This document shows positions 24,115-36,512 of a stretch of 64,000 nt of DNA, piece by piece. A program made the translations under genes and the position numbers. The notes beneath the pieces are model-generated. The model worked only from the letters and a program-made list of their open reading frames with translations. It searched no databases and was not told the origin of the DNA. The stretch lies in NCBI GenBank assembly GCA_022478985.1, contig JAKSZP010010632.1, forward strand, positions 120,147 to 184,146, written 5' to 3'. Source of the stretch: Massospora cicadina. Taxonomy: Eukaryota; Entomophthoromycota; Entomophthoromycetes; Entomophthorales; Entomophthoraceae. How positions within the stretch are numbered: position 1 is the first letter of the stretch; each line of letters begins with the position of its first letter.

Positions 24115-25403
24115 TGTCACAGATCCAGAAACAAAAAATTTGAGACTGGCCTGCAAGTCAGGGTGCATGAACACCCAGAAGACAAACCAGAATCCCACGG
24201 GCATTGCCATCTGAGTGACTTGGTGTTAAGGTGGGAGGGAGGCAAACAGAGAATGACAGCTGGCGGCTGCTGTAATTATCAACCTGACAAGCAACTAGAC
24301 AACGGCCCCTGAGGGGCCAGAAGATTTGGGTATGGGGGACTCTTTGGAAACAACTGTGGGTCAGGATTAGCCACAGGACCACTGGTGATTGATTGGGTGG
24401 CAAGGTCATGAAAACTCTCCCAACGGATAGATAAGATCTTTAACATAATTGGAGCATCTTGTCGCCAGAAAGCTTCAAAAAACAAGAATATCCACAAATA
24501 AGTCACGCATGTCATACACCATATGACGAAGGTGTGAGAAGCGTTATGAGAATAGCCACTAGGGCCCAATCATGATGCAGCCCAAGAAACACGGTTTGGG
24601 GTTGTTTAGGTGGCAACGCTGGGAAAACTTAATAAAAGTAAATGATTGGTTGGAAATGGGTTATTTATTAAAAGACAAAAAGTAAAGATCTGACTGACAA
24701 CCATGCCAGTGAGGGGATGTTGTTTTAAGGCCTAGGGCTTGTGGAATAAGTGAGAATACATAAAAAAAATTTGTGAACCCAACTGGTTTTTGGCAGAGTG
24801 AGATTCTGCAACCAACTCAACGCCAAATTGACCTCACACTGGCCATCCGGCTCTCACTCAAATTTCTCCACTAAATTTTCCCTCCCATTATGATTTCAGT
24901 TGGCTCAATGATGCTTCGTTTGGTGGGTGACTGGTAGCACCCTTGACCAGGCCATGTGGCCCTGTCCTACTGGGTATTGGTGGATTTATCACATTCGATC
25001 TCACCGGAGTCAGACTCCTCAATTTATCCAGATTTTTCGCCTTATTGGAGAACCCCAAAATTATTTCTGGATTAGACCCCCAATTGATTAGGTTTATTCT
25101 CCACTTTGGCAGACCCTGACATCGGCGCTAGGGCTACATTATTGCCATTGCCCTTTGCATGGCGTCCTCTCACCACCACCACCTCCGTGCACACCCCATA
25201 ATCTGCAAAATAAGCTCTCTTGTTGTTAAGTAGGGAGGAGAAAAAGGAGCCTTCAAAGGGACGGCCATCACCCGCCAATCGTTCACCACATGAATGATAT
25301 TGAACTGGGTGATAAGGGGGATGGCCGCCTTCTTCAAGCCTTTTTTCATGCAGAAAGGGAACACTTCACAGTTGAGGCGCAGGGGTTTTCCCCTGGACTT
25401 ACA
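24115..25403 (-). repeat. 5' LTR of Gyp-A
   Basis: Runs from TGTCAC to ACTTACA on the plus strand, 1,289 bp, pairing with the split left LTR. It directly abuts the integrase frame of Gyp-B after the duplicated GGGAC (25404-25408). Confidence 0.9.
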
Positions 25404-25408
25404 GGGAC

Positions 25409-26690
25409 CTTTTAACCAAAGTCTGCTTGATTTATGAAACACATCAAAGATCTGAAATGATGGGGGAAGATCCAACTGGTACAAGACATGACCCACCTTC
25501 TTGATAATGTGATAAGGTCCTATCCTCTTTGGTCCCAGTATTTGCATGGCTGCTTGATTGGAATATTTTAGGCATCAAGAATCACTAAATCTCCCTCCTT
25601 GTATGCTGATCCACCGATCTCTTACCATAAGTGTTCTCCTTATACGTCTGCATAGTGGCATCCAAATTAGCGTTGATCTCTTTATGTACCTTCTTGACAG
25701 ATTTGCCAAAGTCCCTAACAGCCTCCACCTTTTAACCCACAACTGGGTTCCATGTTAAAAACAGGGGTGAAGCCATAATTGGCAAAGAATGGAGAACACC
25801 CAATAGAATCAAGATGTGTGTTGTTATAGCCAAATTGGGCCAGGTGAAGATGAGAAGCCCAATCAGAATGTTCTGTTGCAGTGTAAAACTGCAGGAACTG
25901 CTCAAGACACTGGTCCACTAACTCTGTCTGACCATCTTATTGAGGCTGGTAGGCAATAGAACGGCATTGGCAGATCTGAAAATTTTTTACAATTCTTTCC
26001 AAAACACTAATGTAAACTGGAGTCCACAGTCACTAATAATCTCCTGAGGCACCCCGTAGAGGAAACATGTGGGAAACAAATATCTTGGCCATCTTCGCCG
26101 CTGTTACCATGATGTTACATGGAATGATATTGCTGAATTAAGTAAACTGGCCCACCACTGCCATTATAGCGTCATACCCCTTTGATAAGGGTAGCTCCAC
26201 AATAAAAGTTGAATGAGAGTGAAGTCTATGGTCCTGCTGCCTTCTGCACTGATAACAACGACCCCATGAGAGGCTGAAAATTTGGCTTTATCATATTGCA
26301 GACCAGGCACTCCTTGTAATACCATAAACCTGTGTGACCAAACCCTTCCAGTTATAGATACAGCAGATAATCTCCAAAGGTTAGCTTCCCAGGATTTCTT
26401 ACAATGATTCCAGCATGGTGCTCCTTAATTACTCCATATGGAGTGGGCTGGCGGGAACCCATAAGCGCCCCTGGAACCATATCAACTCCTCCTTTACATG
26501 GTACCTCTTGGTAATATCCTCCCGATTTAACTTGCATTTGGTGAGAACCATATCATATTCTGATGATACGGACTGAGAAAGGATAACCTTCCAGAACATA
26601 CCATATTCCCCCAGGTTCTCCAGCGAAGAAGGAGATGGCATGCATACTGTGGTGGGTGGTTGCTTAGATAAAATCTTACCAGAGGGAATC
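25409..26690 (-). pseudogene. integrase of Gyp-B (C-terminal end cut by Gyp-A)
   Basis: The C-terminal tail lies at 25547-25409 with IGPYHIIKKVGHVLYQLDLP and FDVFHKSSRLWLKGP, after which the Gyp-A target duplication begins. The core is at 25918-25715 (HLHLAQFGYNNTHLDSIGCSP), and SDCGLQF is readable near 26020, keeping the second catalytic Asp. The zinc-binding start is near 26300-26440. The rest of the protein, the chromodomain, lies at 2896-3222. Stops are frequent. Confidence 0.82.
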
Positions 26691-27110
26691 ACAAGTGGGA
26701 GTTGTGCAACTCCATCTCCTTGAGATCAGGTGCAAATGCAAGTTTTTGACTTAAACCTTCAGCAAAACCACTATCCTTGCCCTTTGTAAACTCATAAGAA
26801 AACACAAATTGAGTGAGGGTATCATGCCATTGGGTTTGCCATGGGGTCATGACACGAGGATCGTGGTAGTATAATAGAGCACAGTGTTCTATACAAACGC
26901 ATAATGTATGGGAAGAACCATGTAAATGATGACGCCAGTAGGTTAATGCCTCCAATACCGCTAATAATTCTTTGTCATAAACATCATAATTTAACTCAGG
27001 CAAGGACATCTTATGTAAAATATACTGCAAGATATCTAACTCCATCATCGCCCACTTGTTACAGAGCTGCAGCAATAGAGAAGTTGGAGGCATCACTAGC
27101 CACTATAGAC
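26689..27110 (-). pseudogene. RNase H of Gyp-B
   Basis: A 135-residue open stretch with YDVYDKELLAVLEALTYWRHHLHGS and HCALLYYHDPRVMTPWQTQW, the usual gypsy RNase H core including the conserved KELLA. The stretch is open for over 400 bp although its neighbours are broken. Confidence 0.88.
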
Positions 27111-28060
27111 TCCATACTGTGATCTACGTGGTGAAGAACAGACATGAAGATCTATGTGCATTTCACATCTTGAAAAGCATCTTCCAGTGTAGAAGACCAC
27201 TGGAGAGTTTTACCTCACTGGCTTTAAGCAAGGGTGCCGCTACCTTTGAAAGATTTGGCGTGAACCCCTTAAGAAAGGTGCAAGTCCCCAAAAGATCCTC
27301 AAGTCTTTGACCAAGATTGGTGCGGGGCAATCCCAAATAACCTTCTTCTTGTCTGAAGTGATCATGTGTCCTTTATTAAATACAATATTGCTAAAAAAGG
27401 TGACTTGGGACTTAAAAAACTCACACTTGCTAATCTATAGCATCAAATTCGCTGCTCTCAAATGCTCCACCACCTGCTAAAGGTAAATCTCATGGGATGC
27501 TTGATTGGGGAATCACCAAAAATGTCATCCATGTAAGCCACAGCGCACATCCCTAACAACTCATCCAAGGTTGCATCAATATGACGTTAGAAAATTTCAT
27601 ACGCATTCTTAAACCCAAAAAGCACAACCCAAAATTGGAAAATCCCCTTCCTGGTACAGAATTCAGTCAGACATCACTGCTCCTTTTTGATGAGAATCTG
27701 GTTAAAAGAGTTTAAGCAATCCATCTTGGAGAAGACTTAGTCCTTCTCCACATAGAGGGAAATTTGTGCATCCAGAGGAACGAGATGCAGATTGGGTATG
27801 GTCACATTATTCAAGTACCATAATCTATGAAAGGGCGTAATGTACCATCTTAATTTTTCACAAGGAGTATCAGTGAGCATATTGGTGAGGTACGCTGGAA
27901 GATGGCTCACTTAGAAAGTTGCTCTGTACCCTAACATCTTATGCCGCCTCTTCCCATAGAGTCAAAGGACAAATCAGTTATAATATGCAAACTAGGTCAA
28001 CTGTGAGATTAAAATCACAATCAAACTCCAAGTAATCAGGTAAGGCATTTTCTGAAGCCG
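27111..28060 (-). pseudogene. reverse transcriptase of Gyp-B
   Basis: The catalytic box CAVAYMDDIF is readable near 27510-27545 on the minus strand, with YMDD intact. Motif B (VVLFGFKNAYEIF) lies at 27595-27635. The text between is in several frames with stops. It differs from Gyp-A, C and D, which have YIND or YIDD. Confidence 0.75.
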
Positions 28061-28560
28061 CATCAAATGAAGATTACAACCCCTCCAAACAGTGTGGTAA
28101 GGGTGCTTCAGGAGTGGGCTTCAGCAGAGGCGCAATCTAAGCTCATGAACATTGGGCCACTGCAGCAAGTTGCTCAAAGGGCTACCATCTGACATATGAA
28201 TTATCAATTCATGACTAGCTCCCAAGGACAAGGTTAAGGATTAGCCTTCAAACTGGGTTTGACATCAGACTTTCGCCGCCAACCTACTCCCAAGATAATT
28301 AATTATACAGAAGGTTCTTAACTTCCAAGAAATGGTCATCCAAGTGGAACATACCAACTTGATAATCAACCAGCCCCTCAACCTTCAAGGTGGGAATGCC
28401 CCGGAAGGCACCTAACCTAACCATATCTCCAGGTAGGTAGCTTAACCCAAAGCAGTCAGTTAGATCCAAATCAATTAATTTCTATGAGGCCCCAGTATCC
28501 ACTAAATTTGTTGTCCTAGACTTCCCTGATGGGGAAGAAAAAATAGCAGAAAGTAAAAAA
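28061..28560 (-). pseudogene. aspartic protease of Gyp-B
   Basis: The minus strand near 28480-28515 reads NLVDTGAS, the retropepsin active site with DTG intact, followed by a stop and by VRLGAFRGIPTLKVEGLVDY (28360-28430). Confidence 0.7.
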
Positions 28561-29555
28561 ATAAACAGAATAATCTTTATCCATAACTGATAGAGCTGAC
28601 AATTTATTAGTTAGGTTATTATCTGGCATAATCACACCACCAGGATGGGGTTTCCATCAAATAATGTCGATTTGTATTTTTCATATCACCACTGAAAGTA
28701 AATATTCCACAGTACCATCTGAAGCAACATAATGACCAGAATATTGAAGATTTAACTCTTTCCCATCTTCCTGAGTTTAGTAAATCAAGGTGGGGGTGAG
28801 CCAAGGATTTTCAGGGGTGATGTTAAAACATAAATTGTTTCATGGCTAGACCTGCAAGAGCTTCCAAATGCTCATTTGTATATATGCAGTTTCCATTAAA
28901 TTGGCTTTTTTGAGATGCCCTAGAATCAAACCCAATTTGACAGCTATTTGTGGATCATTATTCATTACTAAGATGGCCTGACCCCGTCCCATTAGGGATT
29001 TAGAAGCGTTACATGTAATGGAGATCTTGAACGGGAATTGTGCCAGATAGAAATATAAGCAACCTTTTGGGCTAGACCCTTGCTGACCCTTGATTGAGCC
29101 CATGAGCAAAGGCGTGGCATAAAGAAGTGATGCCATTTTCAAAAGAAACTTTAGCCTTCTGAGGGCGGTATTTATAAGGCGGTTGAGGTTGAAACACCAC
29201 TGGCAAAACTTCTGGAACAATTAAATAATAGCGGGGATTTGAACCCCTAGCAAACTGAAATTGGCTCAAGCTTGTTGATTGAACTTTGAGAAGCTCCCCA
29301 GATCTCAAAAAAAATTAATGTTTCCCAGGATGGTATTTATGGGTATTGCAGCTGGTGAAATCTTCACAGCAAATTTTTTTTGAAACATTTAATAAATAAA
29401 TAGGGCGTAAAACCCCACTGACCTCTAATGCTCCTAAAAAGGTTTGGAAGCAAAAGAAGCCTCCATTTGCAAAAGGGAATTCATGTTCCCAAGGCTGGTA
29501 TTTATAGGAGCCTCACTGGTGAAACATTTGTGGATAAACTAATGAACCCCCCTTC
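28561..29555 (-). pseudogene. gag-side region of Gyp-B, first part
   Basis: Open stretches at 28846-29220 and 29072-29308 overlap in different frames. The second has PVVFQPQPPYKYRPQKAKVSFEN, which looks like a Gag-Pol linker. No zinc knuckle is seen. From about 29318 to 29530 there is an imperfect direct repeat with a period near 165 bp (TGGTATTTATGGG and TGGTATTTATAGG blocks). Gyp-G interrupts after AGTTG (29556-29560). Confidence 0.5.
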
Positions 29556-29560
29556 AGTTG

Positions 29561-30629
29561 TGTTATACAATTGCAAGTTTAATATTGTGAGAAGAGCGTT
29601 TTGGATGAATTTAATGATAAATTGGCCAAAAGACCCTGGCATATTCGTGGTGGAACCCTTTAATTGGGGAAATACTTTTACCAATAATAATAATAATCAG
29701 CCAGATAGCTAAAATTTGGGTAACTGGGATAATACAAATTATTGGCGGAATCAAGGAAGCTCTTAAGAGGTCCCTCCCCGTCTTACAACTAATCTAGTTA
29801 AAGCCACACCATGGAGACTGGCCCTTTTATAGGGTTGGAGGGGGTCTCAAAAGGTGCAAATATTTTCTCACGTGATGATTAGCTCAAGTACATCAAAACA
29901 TTATCTCACAGGCTTGTCCTGCCCACTCTCAACCCTCCACCAGCCCTTCCAATAAAGCGAGGTGAGATCCAAGAGCTCAGATAGGTTAAATCACCATATT
30001 CCCTAATTTGGACTCTACTAAGCAATCCAAACCTTAAGCCTCGATATTTTAAATACTAAGTATCAAGTTATTAAGAGGGTTCATTTTTTAACACCCACAG
30101 TGACTAATAAAATCCATAAAAACATATAATTCTTTTAGTTTGTTTATTATTAAAAGTTTATTTAAGTGGTCAAGTAACCCCCCAAAATCTTATTTATCTT
30201 GCAGTAGAGAACTGCGCTTCTCCTTCTATTTTTAGCACTAGTGCTTAACCCAAAAAGGGGAGCCACCATGCATCTTTATTTGCAAATGCTCCAAACAAAG
30301 GGATTATTAGAAATAAAAAATTCCTAATATGGCACTTCAGCTAACATATTAGAAAGCCATATCAAAAGGGAGGAAGCTTTGGGGAAACTTTTGTCTGGTG
30401 CCCGCTTTAGCTGGCGGACCATGGTGGACAGCATTGGGATGGGAGCATCAGTGACATGGAGCATAAGGAAGTATAGTTGTGGGTTTTCTTGATTAATGAG
30501 GCTGGCGGTGTCCATCGCCTCAATGTATTGAGCAAGTTGATGCTCAGCGAAAGTGATAAGAGCTGGCACGCGCTTCTCCTGCTACTAATTGTTTAAATTC
30601 AGATGTGAAAACACACCAGCGAGCCAACA
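29561..30629 (+). repeat. 5' LTR of Gyp-G (contains a retroposed fragment)
   Basis: Pairs with 35795-36507. It starts TGTTATACAATTGCAAG (TGTCAAACAATTGCAAG in the partner) and ends GAGCCAACA. The retroposed fragment occupies 30231-30569. Confidence 0.9.
30231..30569 (-). mobile_element. 5'-truncated poly(A) retroposon in the Gyp-G LTR
   Basis: On the minus strand the fragment carries a coding tail (30569-30324, 81 residues: TFAEHQLAQYIEAMDTASLI, then a Ser/Leu-rich end), an AATAAA at 30275-30280, and a 3' end GGGTTAAGCACTAGTGCT followed by A. The flanking duplication is GCGCTTCTCCTTCTATT (30214-30230) and GCGCTTCTCCTGCTACT (30570-30586), 15 of 17 matching. The 3' end resembles that of the LINE at 55 kb and of the fragment at 63184. 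Confidence 0.82.
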
Positions 30630-31900
30630 AAAAACTTGATTTCCAACAAGTGGTGCTTACTAAAGGGGTATTACACCACAAAACTATTATAAAAAATGGA
30701 GGGGTTGGGGTCATTAACCCTCGCAACCTCCCCTCTGCCTCTGACCCTCAGCTGGATGCTTTAGCCCAGCAGCTAGCCTGCGCCCTGTCTCAAATTGAAT
30801 CACTTGAACAACGCTCATGCCAAGCTTCTCATGAGGCTGCTCCAGTTATTACAAAATCCCCGTTCAGAGACAAATTTACCCCATGAGAGGGTAGCATTGC
30901 CTCATTCTTTTTTGTGTATGAGACGATTATGGAAGGGACTAGCGATACCCAAAAAGTAAAGTACATCCTCCCCTGCTTTAGCTGCTCCGCCCAAGAGATG
31001 ATGGTCCCTTATATGGACAACCTTAAAACTTGGGCTGAGGTAAAGAAAGCACTCATTTAGGAGTTTGAATCAGCGCAGAGCTTGCAAAGACAAAAACAGT
31101 CCTTAATGTGCCTTAGCCTGGAACATGGAGAATCAATTGCCTCTTTAGCTGAACGCTTTTACAAAAAAGCTCAGCCTTTACTTCTTGCAAAAATGCTACC
31201 CTTAAACGATGCTATTGCGGCTACCTTGTCTGGCTTGGCGTCTCATCCCTCCTTGGCGATGCATCTCTCTTCTGTAAAGTGCTCTTTCAAAAATGTACAA
31301 AATATCAAGAAAACCTTGCTAGCTGTGGCTGATATCTATAAACTTGACCCTACGCAAGGATCTCTGAAGAAAGCATCTACGTCAACCAAATTTAGCCTCT
31401 ACTATGGCTGTTTCCCTCTGGAAACCTGCTCATGCAGAGTTGCCATCACAAAATGCTTCTTCTACCCATAAAGATAGTCAGATGATAATAGCTGTGACAG
31501 AGCAGTGATTTCCTCCGCCTTCAGCTTAAAAAACCCAGTTGGTAAAAGCAGTCGTCCCTTTGCCCCGCCCACATTTTTCTCCATAGCGTCCCTCCCAAGT
31601 GGTTCCCAAGCTTGCTCCTACGCCTAAACCCCTTCCTCGGGTGCCAATCAACCCCACTAACAATGGGTTAAATGACCAGGTCACAAAAGCTAAACCACCT
31701 ATTTCACAAAAGCACACATCACTGATCGACCCAAAGCTGGTAAAATTAAAGCATTTACCTCTGCAACGTTATCCCTCAGCATCTCATCCAGCTAACTCTA
31801 GTCTGGGACCTGTCTCCGTGAGGCAGCACAAACCCCCTACTTTGAAGGTTGAAGACTGAGTCGTGATAACTCCAAAGCCTTCCCCAAAAGCTAATAGGGT
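30630..31900 (+). pseudogene. gag of Gyp-G
   Basis: The primer-site-like TGGTGCTTAC lies near 30650. Gag text runs in one frame from 30605-30886 (LPSASDPQLDALAQQLACAL, then SPFRDKFTP), breaks, and resumes at 31082-31471 (GESIASLAERFYKKAQPLL, AIAATLSGLASHPSLAMHL). It corresponds closely to the Gag core of Gyp-F. A Pro/Lys-rich linker follows at 31599-31859. At least two in-frame stops are present. Confidence 0.82.
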
Positions 31901-32137
31901 AAATGAGCGGCCCCAGGCTCTTTGGCAAACAAGAAATCCCTAAACTTACCTTATCACCAATGGACTCCCTGATGTGCATTGATAACCCCTCTGATGAAAA
32001 ATCTAAAGGGGGTTGTGAAGATATGGGACATTATGTGTTAGGAGCTCCAGTTGAAGTGGAGGTAACTGATTGATTGAACCCAAAGAGAGTGGATTTGGCT
32101 AGAATCCCCCATCAAAATTATCTCCAGAAAGTGTTGA

Positions 32138-32910
32138 GTGGTCTTGAGATTATTAACACTGTCAGCGATGCTGACCAGCTCATCACCACCTTGCTCCGCC
32201 CAAAACAGTGTGTTCATATCCTGCAGTCTATCAAGAAGAAATACACTGAGACAGCTAAACGACTTGCCTCTACTCTCCATTTATAGGAGGTCCGCTCTTT
32301 TCACCAATTTGGGTAGAACCTTAACCAAAGTGAAGGTTGTCATCAATGGAGTTCAGGTTAGGGCTATCCTTGACACTGGGTCCCCATTAAACGTTGTGTC
32401 GTCAAAGCTCATTAAAATATTAAACTGGCCCCCAATCTCGACTAGATTCAAGAATTTGGTACTGCAGTCCCCAACAACACCTGCGCCATTAAGGCGTACT
32501 CTTTTCTGCCCAATCGTTTTGGAAAGCTCATCTTGTCAGCTCCAGCGTTGGCCCTAACTAACAATAACTATGATCTACTCATTGGTACCCAGTTCATGCT
32601 CAAGTATGAAGGGATTATCAACATGAATCAGGGTTATTTCTCTTTGATTAACTATGAGGTTCCCCTGATTTTAACAAATGAAGAGCTTAATAAAAAGGAT
32701 TATGTTTGCACAGTTGAATATCCCTCTTACTCTTTATCCTCACACTATACCACAGCAGGACGACATACAAAAATGTTGCCTCAAACAGTGGACGACCTAT
32801 AGGTTATCCCTTTTTTATGCTTCAAAAGAAGTGGTAATCAAGGCTGTTGAACAAAGGTTAGTTGACAGAAGGTTACCATACAAATCCCCCAAAACTGCCT
32901 ACTGCACCTA
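32138..32910 (+). pseudogene. aspartic protease of Gyp-G
   Basis: The motif VRAILDTGSPLNVVSSKLI has DTG at 32372-32380, intact. The second half is NNNYDLLIGTQFMLKYEG in the stretch 32533-32802. A frameshift near 32530 separates the two. Confidence 0.85.
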
Positions 32911-34110
32911 ATAAGCATTGACAGAGTTAGACCTTTGGAGCCCAGAGTTTTACCGGGTGTGTTAGATCCTGCCTATCAGCGACCTATCAACCTTATGTTA
33001 GGGAAAATCACCAAGAAAGATATGGTTGTAAAAATTATCAGGAGATCAGAAGAGGCATGCTGATTCCCCTTGAGGAAATAAAGCAAATTCACTGTATTGT
33101 GTCTATGGCAGATATGGGCTTACCCGCTGACTAGTCTTTATGTACCCTACCTTCCGTTAATATCTCTGATAAACTAACCCCAGCTGAGCTGGATAAAGTC
33201 CACACCCTGCCCAAATCCTACAGCGACATTTTCTCTAAATCTGACATTGACTATGGGCACATAAAGGATTGGACTCATACCATTGACGTTGGTGATGCTC
33301 ACCCTATCTGCTCCAAACCTTACCACAAATCCAAAGTTGAGGAACTACAGCTGTGGACGGAGCTCAAACAATTGTTGGACGCTGGGTTGTTGGTGCCTTC
33401 CCAAAGCCCTTGGTCATCCCTGCTCCTTTTGATAAAAAAGAAAAATGGAGGTCATCGGGTAGTGATGGAATACCATAAGCTGAACAACCTCACCAAGAAG
33501 GAAGCTACCCTATCTCCCGCATTGATGATTCACTGGACCAACTCTCTGGGTCTAAATTTTTTTCCGCCATGGACTTGGCTAGTGAGTATTGGAAGATGGA
33601 CCTTTCTCCACAGGATCAGGAGAAGTGCGCCCTTATCTGCAGAGATGGTTTGTTTCAACCCACTCAGCTACCTCAGGGGTTGTGTAATGCGCCTGCTACT
33701 TTTTAGCGGTCTATGGATCACATTCTCCAGGACCTTAAGCTAAGTTTTGTGATCATCTACCTCGATGACATCACCATTTTCTCCAAGACGTTCAACGAGC
33801 ATTTCACGCACCTAAATGAGGTGTTTCAACGCTTGCTGGAATCTAACATCAAACTAAAGCCCTCTAAGTGTACTTTTAACCAAAGGAAGATTGATTTTCT
33901 CAGACACGCCATAATAAAAGCTGGGATTCAATCTCTACAATATAAGGTTGAAGCAATATCTAAGATGTCGGCACCCAAGACCCTTTGTGACATCCAGGCA
34001 TCTTTGGGCATGATGGGGTATTACCATCATTTCATCCCCCAGTCCGCCCAGCTTAGTGAACCTCCCGTACGTCTCTTAGCTAAAAACCTCCTTCCTTTGG
34101 TTTGCTGAAC
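32911..34110 (+). pseudogene. reverse transcriptase of Gyp-G
   Basis: Fingers are at 33372-33743 (LDAGLLVPSQSPWSSLLLLI, KKNGGHRVV). Palm and catalytic box are LKLSFVIIYLDDITIFSKTF at 33713-34108, with YLDD intact at about 33760. It then continues with IQASLGMMGYYHHFIPQSAQ. A shift at about 33540 and a stop at 33704 interrupt it. Confidence 0.88.
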
Positions 34111-34742
34111 AAAGGGCCGCATTTGAGACCCTGAAGGCACTATTTCAAAAAAGGCCAATATTCCGCCACCCTGACTATGACAAGCCTTTTATGTTTTTCA
34201 CATAGGCCTCCGATTATGCCGTTGGAGCTACCTTGGCTCAGTTGGATGAAAATGGAGTAAATCATCCTGTGTCTTATTTCAGTAAGATTCTCTCAAAAGC
34301 TGAGCGCAACTACAGCGTCACTGAAAAGAAGTGGCTTGCCGTCTTGTTTAATATCAAATACTATTTCACTTTTATACATAGGACTTCATTTAAAGTGGTT
34401 ACTGACCACGCCTCTTTAAATTGGTTACAAAATATGAAAAATCCCATTGGGCGGTTGGCTCACTGGGCTCTTAAGCTCCAGCATTATGATATGACCGTTG
34501 AGCATCAATCTGGGACAAACCATATGAACGTTGATTGGTTGACGTGGCTGCCTGTCCTACACCTTGACAATAGCGAAGCAGAGAGGTTGCATGACCTCCT
34601 AATGGCTCCTGAGGCGTGGGCTGACAAAGATGAACCAGTACAAAAGATGCTAGCACGGCACTCCCACAACGCCAAGGTTGAAAGTGGGAAGGTATTCAAG
34701 AAAGTAGGAGTAAACTGGTTGCCCAATCTCCAACCGTCTTAG
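34111..34742 (+). pseudogene. RNase H of Gyp-G
   Basis: The stretch 34233-34742 (169 residues) has [37 protein letters not shown] and VVTDHASLNWLQNMKNP, ending HMNVDWLTWL. This is a nearly complete gypsy RNase H. A stop lies at 34204, just before the ASDYAVGA entry to the domain. Confidence 0.9.
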
Positions 34743-35790
34743 CGAGTACCTTTGATCATGGAGTCTCACACTATCATGGGCCATGGCAGAGCCTGAAAAC
34801 CTATGAGTGGGTTAAAGAGAGGTATTACTGGGAGGGCATCATGGAGGCCATAGTTGAAGACCTGGATGCTTGTCTGACCTGCAAAAAACAATCTAGCTTC
34901 AATACCCATGACCAGTACGAACCTATGACGCCCCAACAACCATTCCACACCATAAGTTTGGATGTGGTAGGTTCTCTCCCTCAGACTACTGGGGCAATCG
35001 ATATATCTTGGTTGAAATTGATCATTTCACTAAAGGGGTTGGAGCTGTGGCTCTCCCCGCTCAGACTGCAAAAGCCATGGCTACTTTCTTGCATCAATAT
35101 ATCTTCACGTGGCACGGTTGCCCCAGGTCCTCCTTTGTGACAATGGGAAAAACTTCACTTCCAGAGTGGTAAAGCTTCTTGCCACCTCCATGGGGACACA
35201 ACAACTCTTCCTAGTCTCCTATAATCCATCCACAAATAGTGCCGTAGAAAGAGTTAATGAAACCCTGGTCTCTATACTCCAGAAAATGACCAGTTTAGAC
35301 CCTCTCACTGGGAACTCTACTTACCCAGCGCGCTCATGGTCTATTGTATTAGTTACCATCATATTCTTAAAATGTCTCCTTTCCATGTGTTATATGGGCG
35401 AGAACCTGTGATGCCAGCTTTATTGGCCAAAGATATCTTCACTGACAGGATAGGCCCTGAACAAGCCATGATAAAAATTGGCCCAGCACATTATCCAATA
35501 ACAGTCCAAGGATATGACTAACTTGGCGAAGACTGTTACTTAAGAAGGTCAAGCTGCCAATGAGAGCCAGGCCCCTCTTCCATCCTTCCAAGTATCCAAA
35601 TTGGTACTGTATTACCACAATTGGATCACTCCTAGGAGTGAGAAGCTCAGAATTATCTGGGAGGGACCATTGTAGTCACATATTAAGCAAGGGGATGAAT
35701 ACTTCATCAAATCCCTTGCTTCTGGAGTCACCATCAACTGGGTCCATGGCCAGTTTTTACGCCTTTATCCCCCTAACATTCTTAAAGGGG
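34743..35790 (+). pseudogene. integrase of Gyp-G
   Basis: The zinc-binding part is EDLDACLTCKKQS (34841-35140). The core is FHTISLDVVGSLPQT, LLCDNGKNFTS and YNPSTNSAVERVNETL (35109-35411), so Asp, Asp and Glu of the D,D(35)E triad are all visible. The tail near 35640-35780 has FLRLYPPNILKGG-like text in broken frames, and there is no chromodomain. Frameshifts separate the pieces at about 34980 and 35340. Confidence 0.86.
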
Positions 35791-35794
35791 GTAA

Positions 35795-36507
35795 TGTCAA
35801 ACAATTGCAAGTCTGATATTGTGAGAAGAGCATTTTGGACAAAAATTACAATAAAATAGTCCAAAAGACCCTGGCCAATTCGTGGTGATTCCCTTTGATT
35901 TGGGAAATACTTTTATCAATAACAATAATACTTAGCTAAATAGTCTGAGTTTGGGTAGCCAGTATACTCTGAATCATTGGCGGAATCAAGGGAGCCCTTC
36001 AGAGGTCTCTTTATTTTACAACTAATCTTTTTCAAATCACGCCGCAGATACCAGCCCCTTTTATAGGATTGGAGGGGGTCTTATAAGGTGCAAATATTTT
36101 CTCACATGGTGATTGGCTTAAGTACATCAAAACATTACCTCATGGACTTGGCCTTCCCACTCTCTACCCTCCATCAGCCCTTATGATAAAGTGAGGCAAG
36201 ATTTGAGAGCTCCAATAGGTCAAATTCCTATATTCCCTAATTTGGACTCTACTAATCAATCTGAACTTCAAGCCTTAATATTTAAAATGTTAAGTATCAA
36301 CTTATTAAGAGGGTTCGTTTCTTAACCTCTCCACAGTGACTAATAAAATCCATAAAAACATACAATACTTTTAGTTTGTTTATTAAAAGTTTATATAAAA
36401 GTGTTCAAATAAACCCAAAATTTTATTTAATTTAGCAGTAGAGAACCGCGCTTCTCCTTCTATTAATTGTTGAAAATCATGTGTGAAAACGCACCAATGA
36501 GCCAACA
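35795..36507 (+). repeat. 3' LTR of Gyp-G
   Basis: 713 bp, opening TGTCAAACAATTG directly after GGGGGTAA, and ending GAGCCAACA before the duplicated AGTTG. Confidence 0.92.
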
Positions 36508-36512
36508 AGTTG

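Larger units (their letters stand above)
3228..25403 (-). mobile_element. Gyp-A: chromodomain Ty3/gypsy element with nested Gyp-E, Gyp-F and a solo LTR
   Basis: The ends are defined by paired LTRs of about 1.28 kb: 3228-3869 plus 10447-11083 on the left, and 24115-25403 on the right. A perfect 5-bp target duplication GGGAC lies at 3223-3227 and 25404-25408. On the minus strand the order is LTR, gag, protease, RT, RNase H, integrase, chromodomain, LTR. The host site is the pol gene of Gyp-B. Key catalytic residues are mutated (protease DTG to DMR, RT YIDD to YIND), so the copy is dead. Confidence 0.88.
29561..36507 (+). mobile_element. Gyp-G: Ty3/gypsy element without a chromodomain, inserted in Gyp-B
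   Basis: The LTRs are 29561-30629 (with a nested fragment) and 35795-36507. A perfect target duplication AGTTG lies at 29556-29560 and 36508-36512. With the nested fragment and its duplication removed, the 5' LTR is 713 bp, the same as the 3' LTR. Gag, protease (DTG intact), RT (YLDD intact), RNase H and integrase follow in order. The polypurine tract AAAGGGGGTAA precedes the 3' LTR. Frames are broken, but domains are more readable than in Gyp-E. Confidence 0.92.

Noticed and set aside
24300..24320. GGCCCCTGAGGGGCC as a regulatory operator or terminator.
   Set aside because: It is a short palindrome within the Gyp-A LTR, present in both LTR copies; there is no evidence of a separate function.
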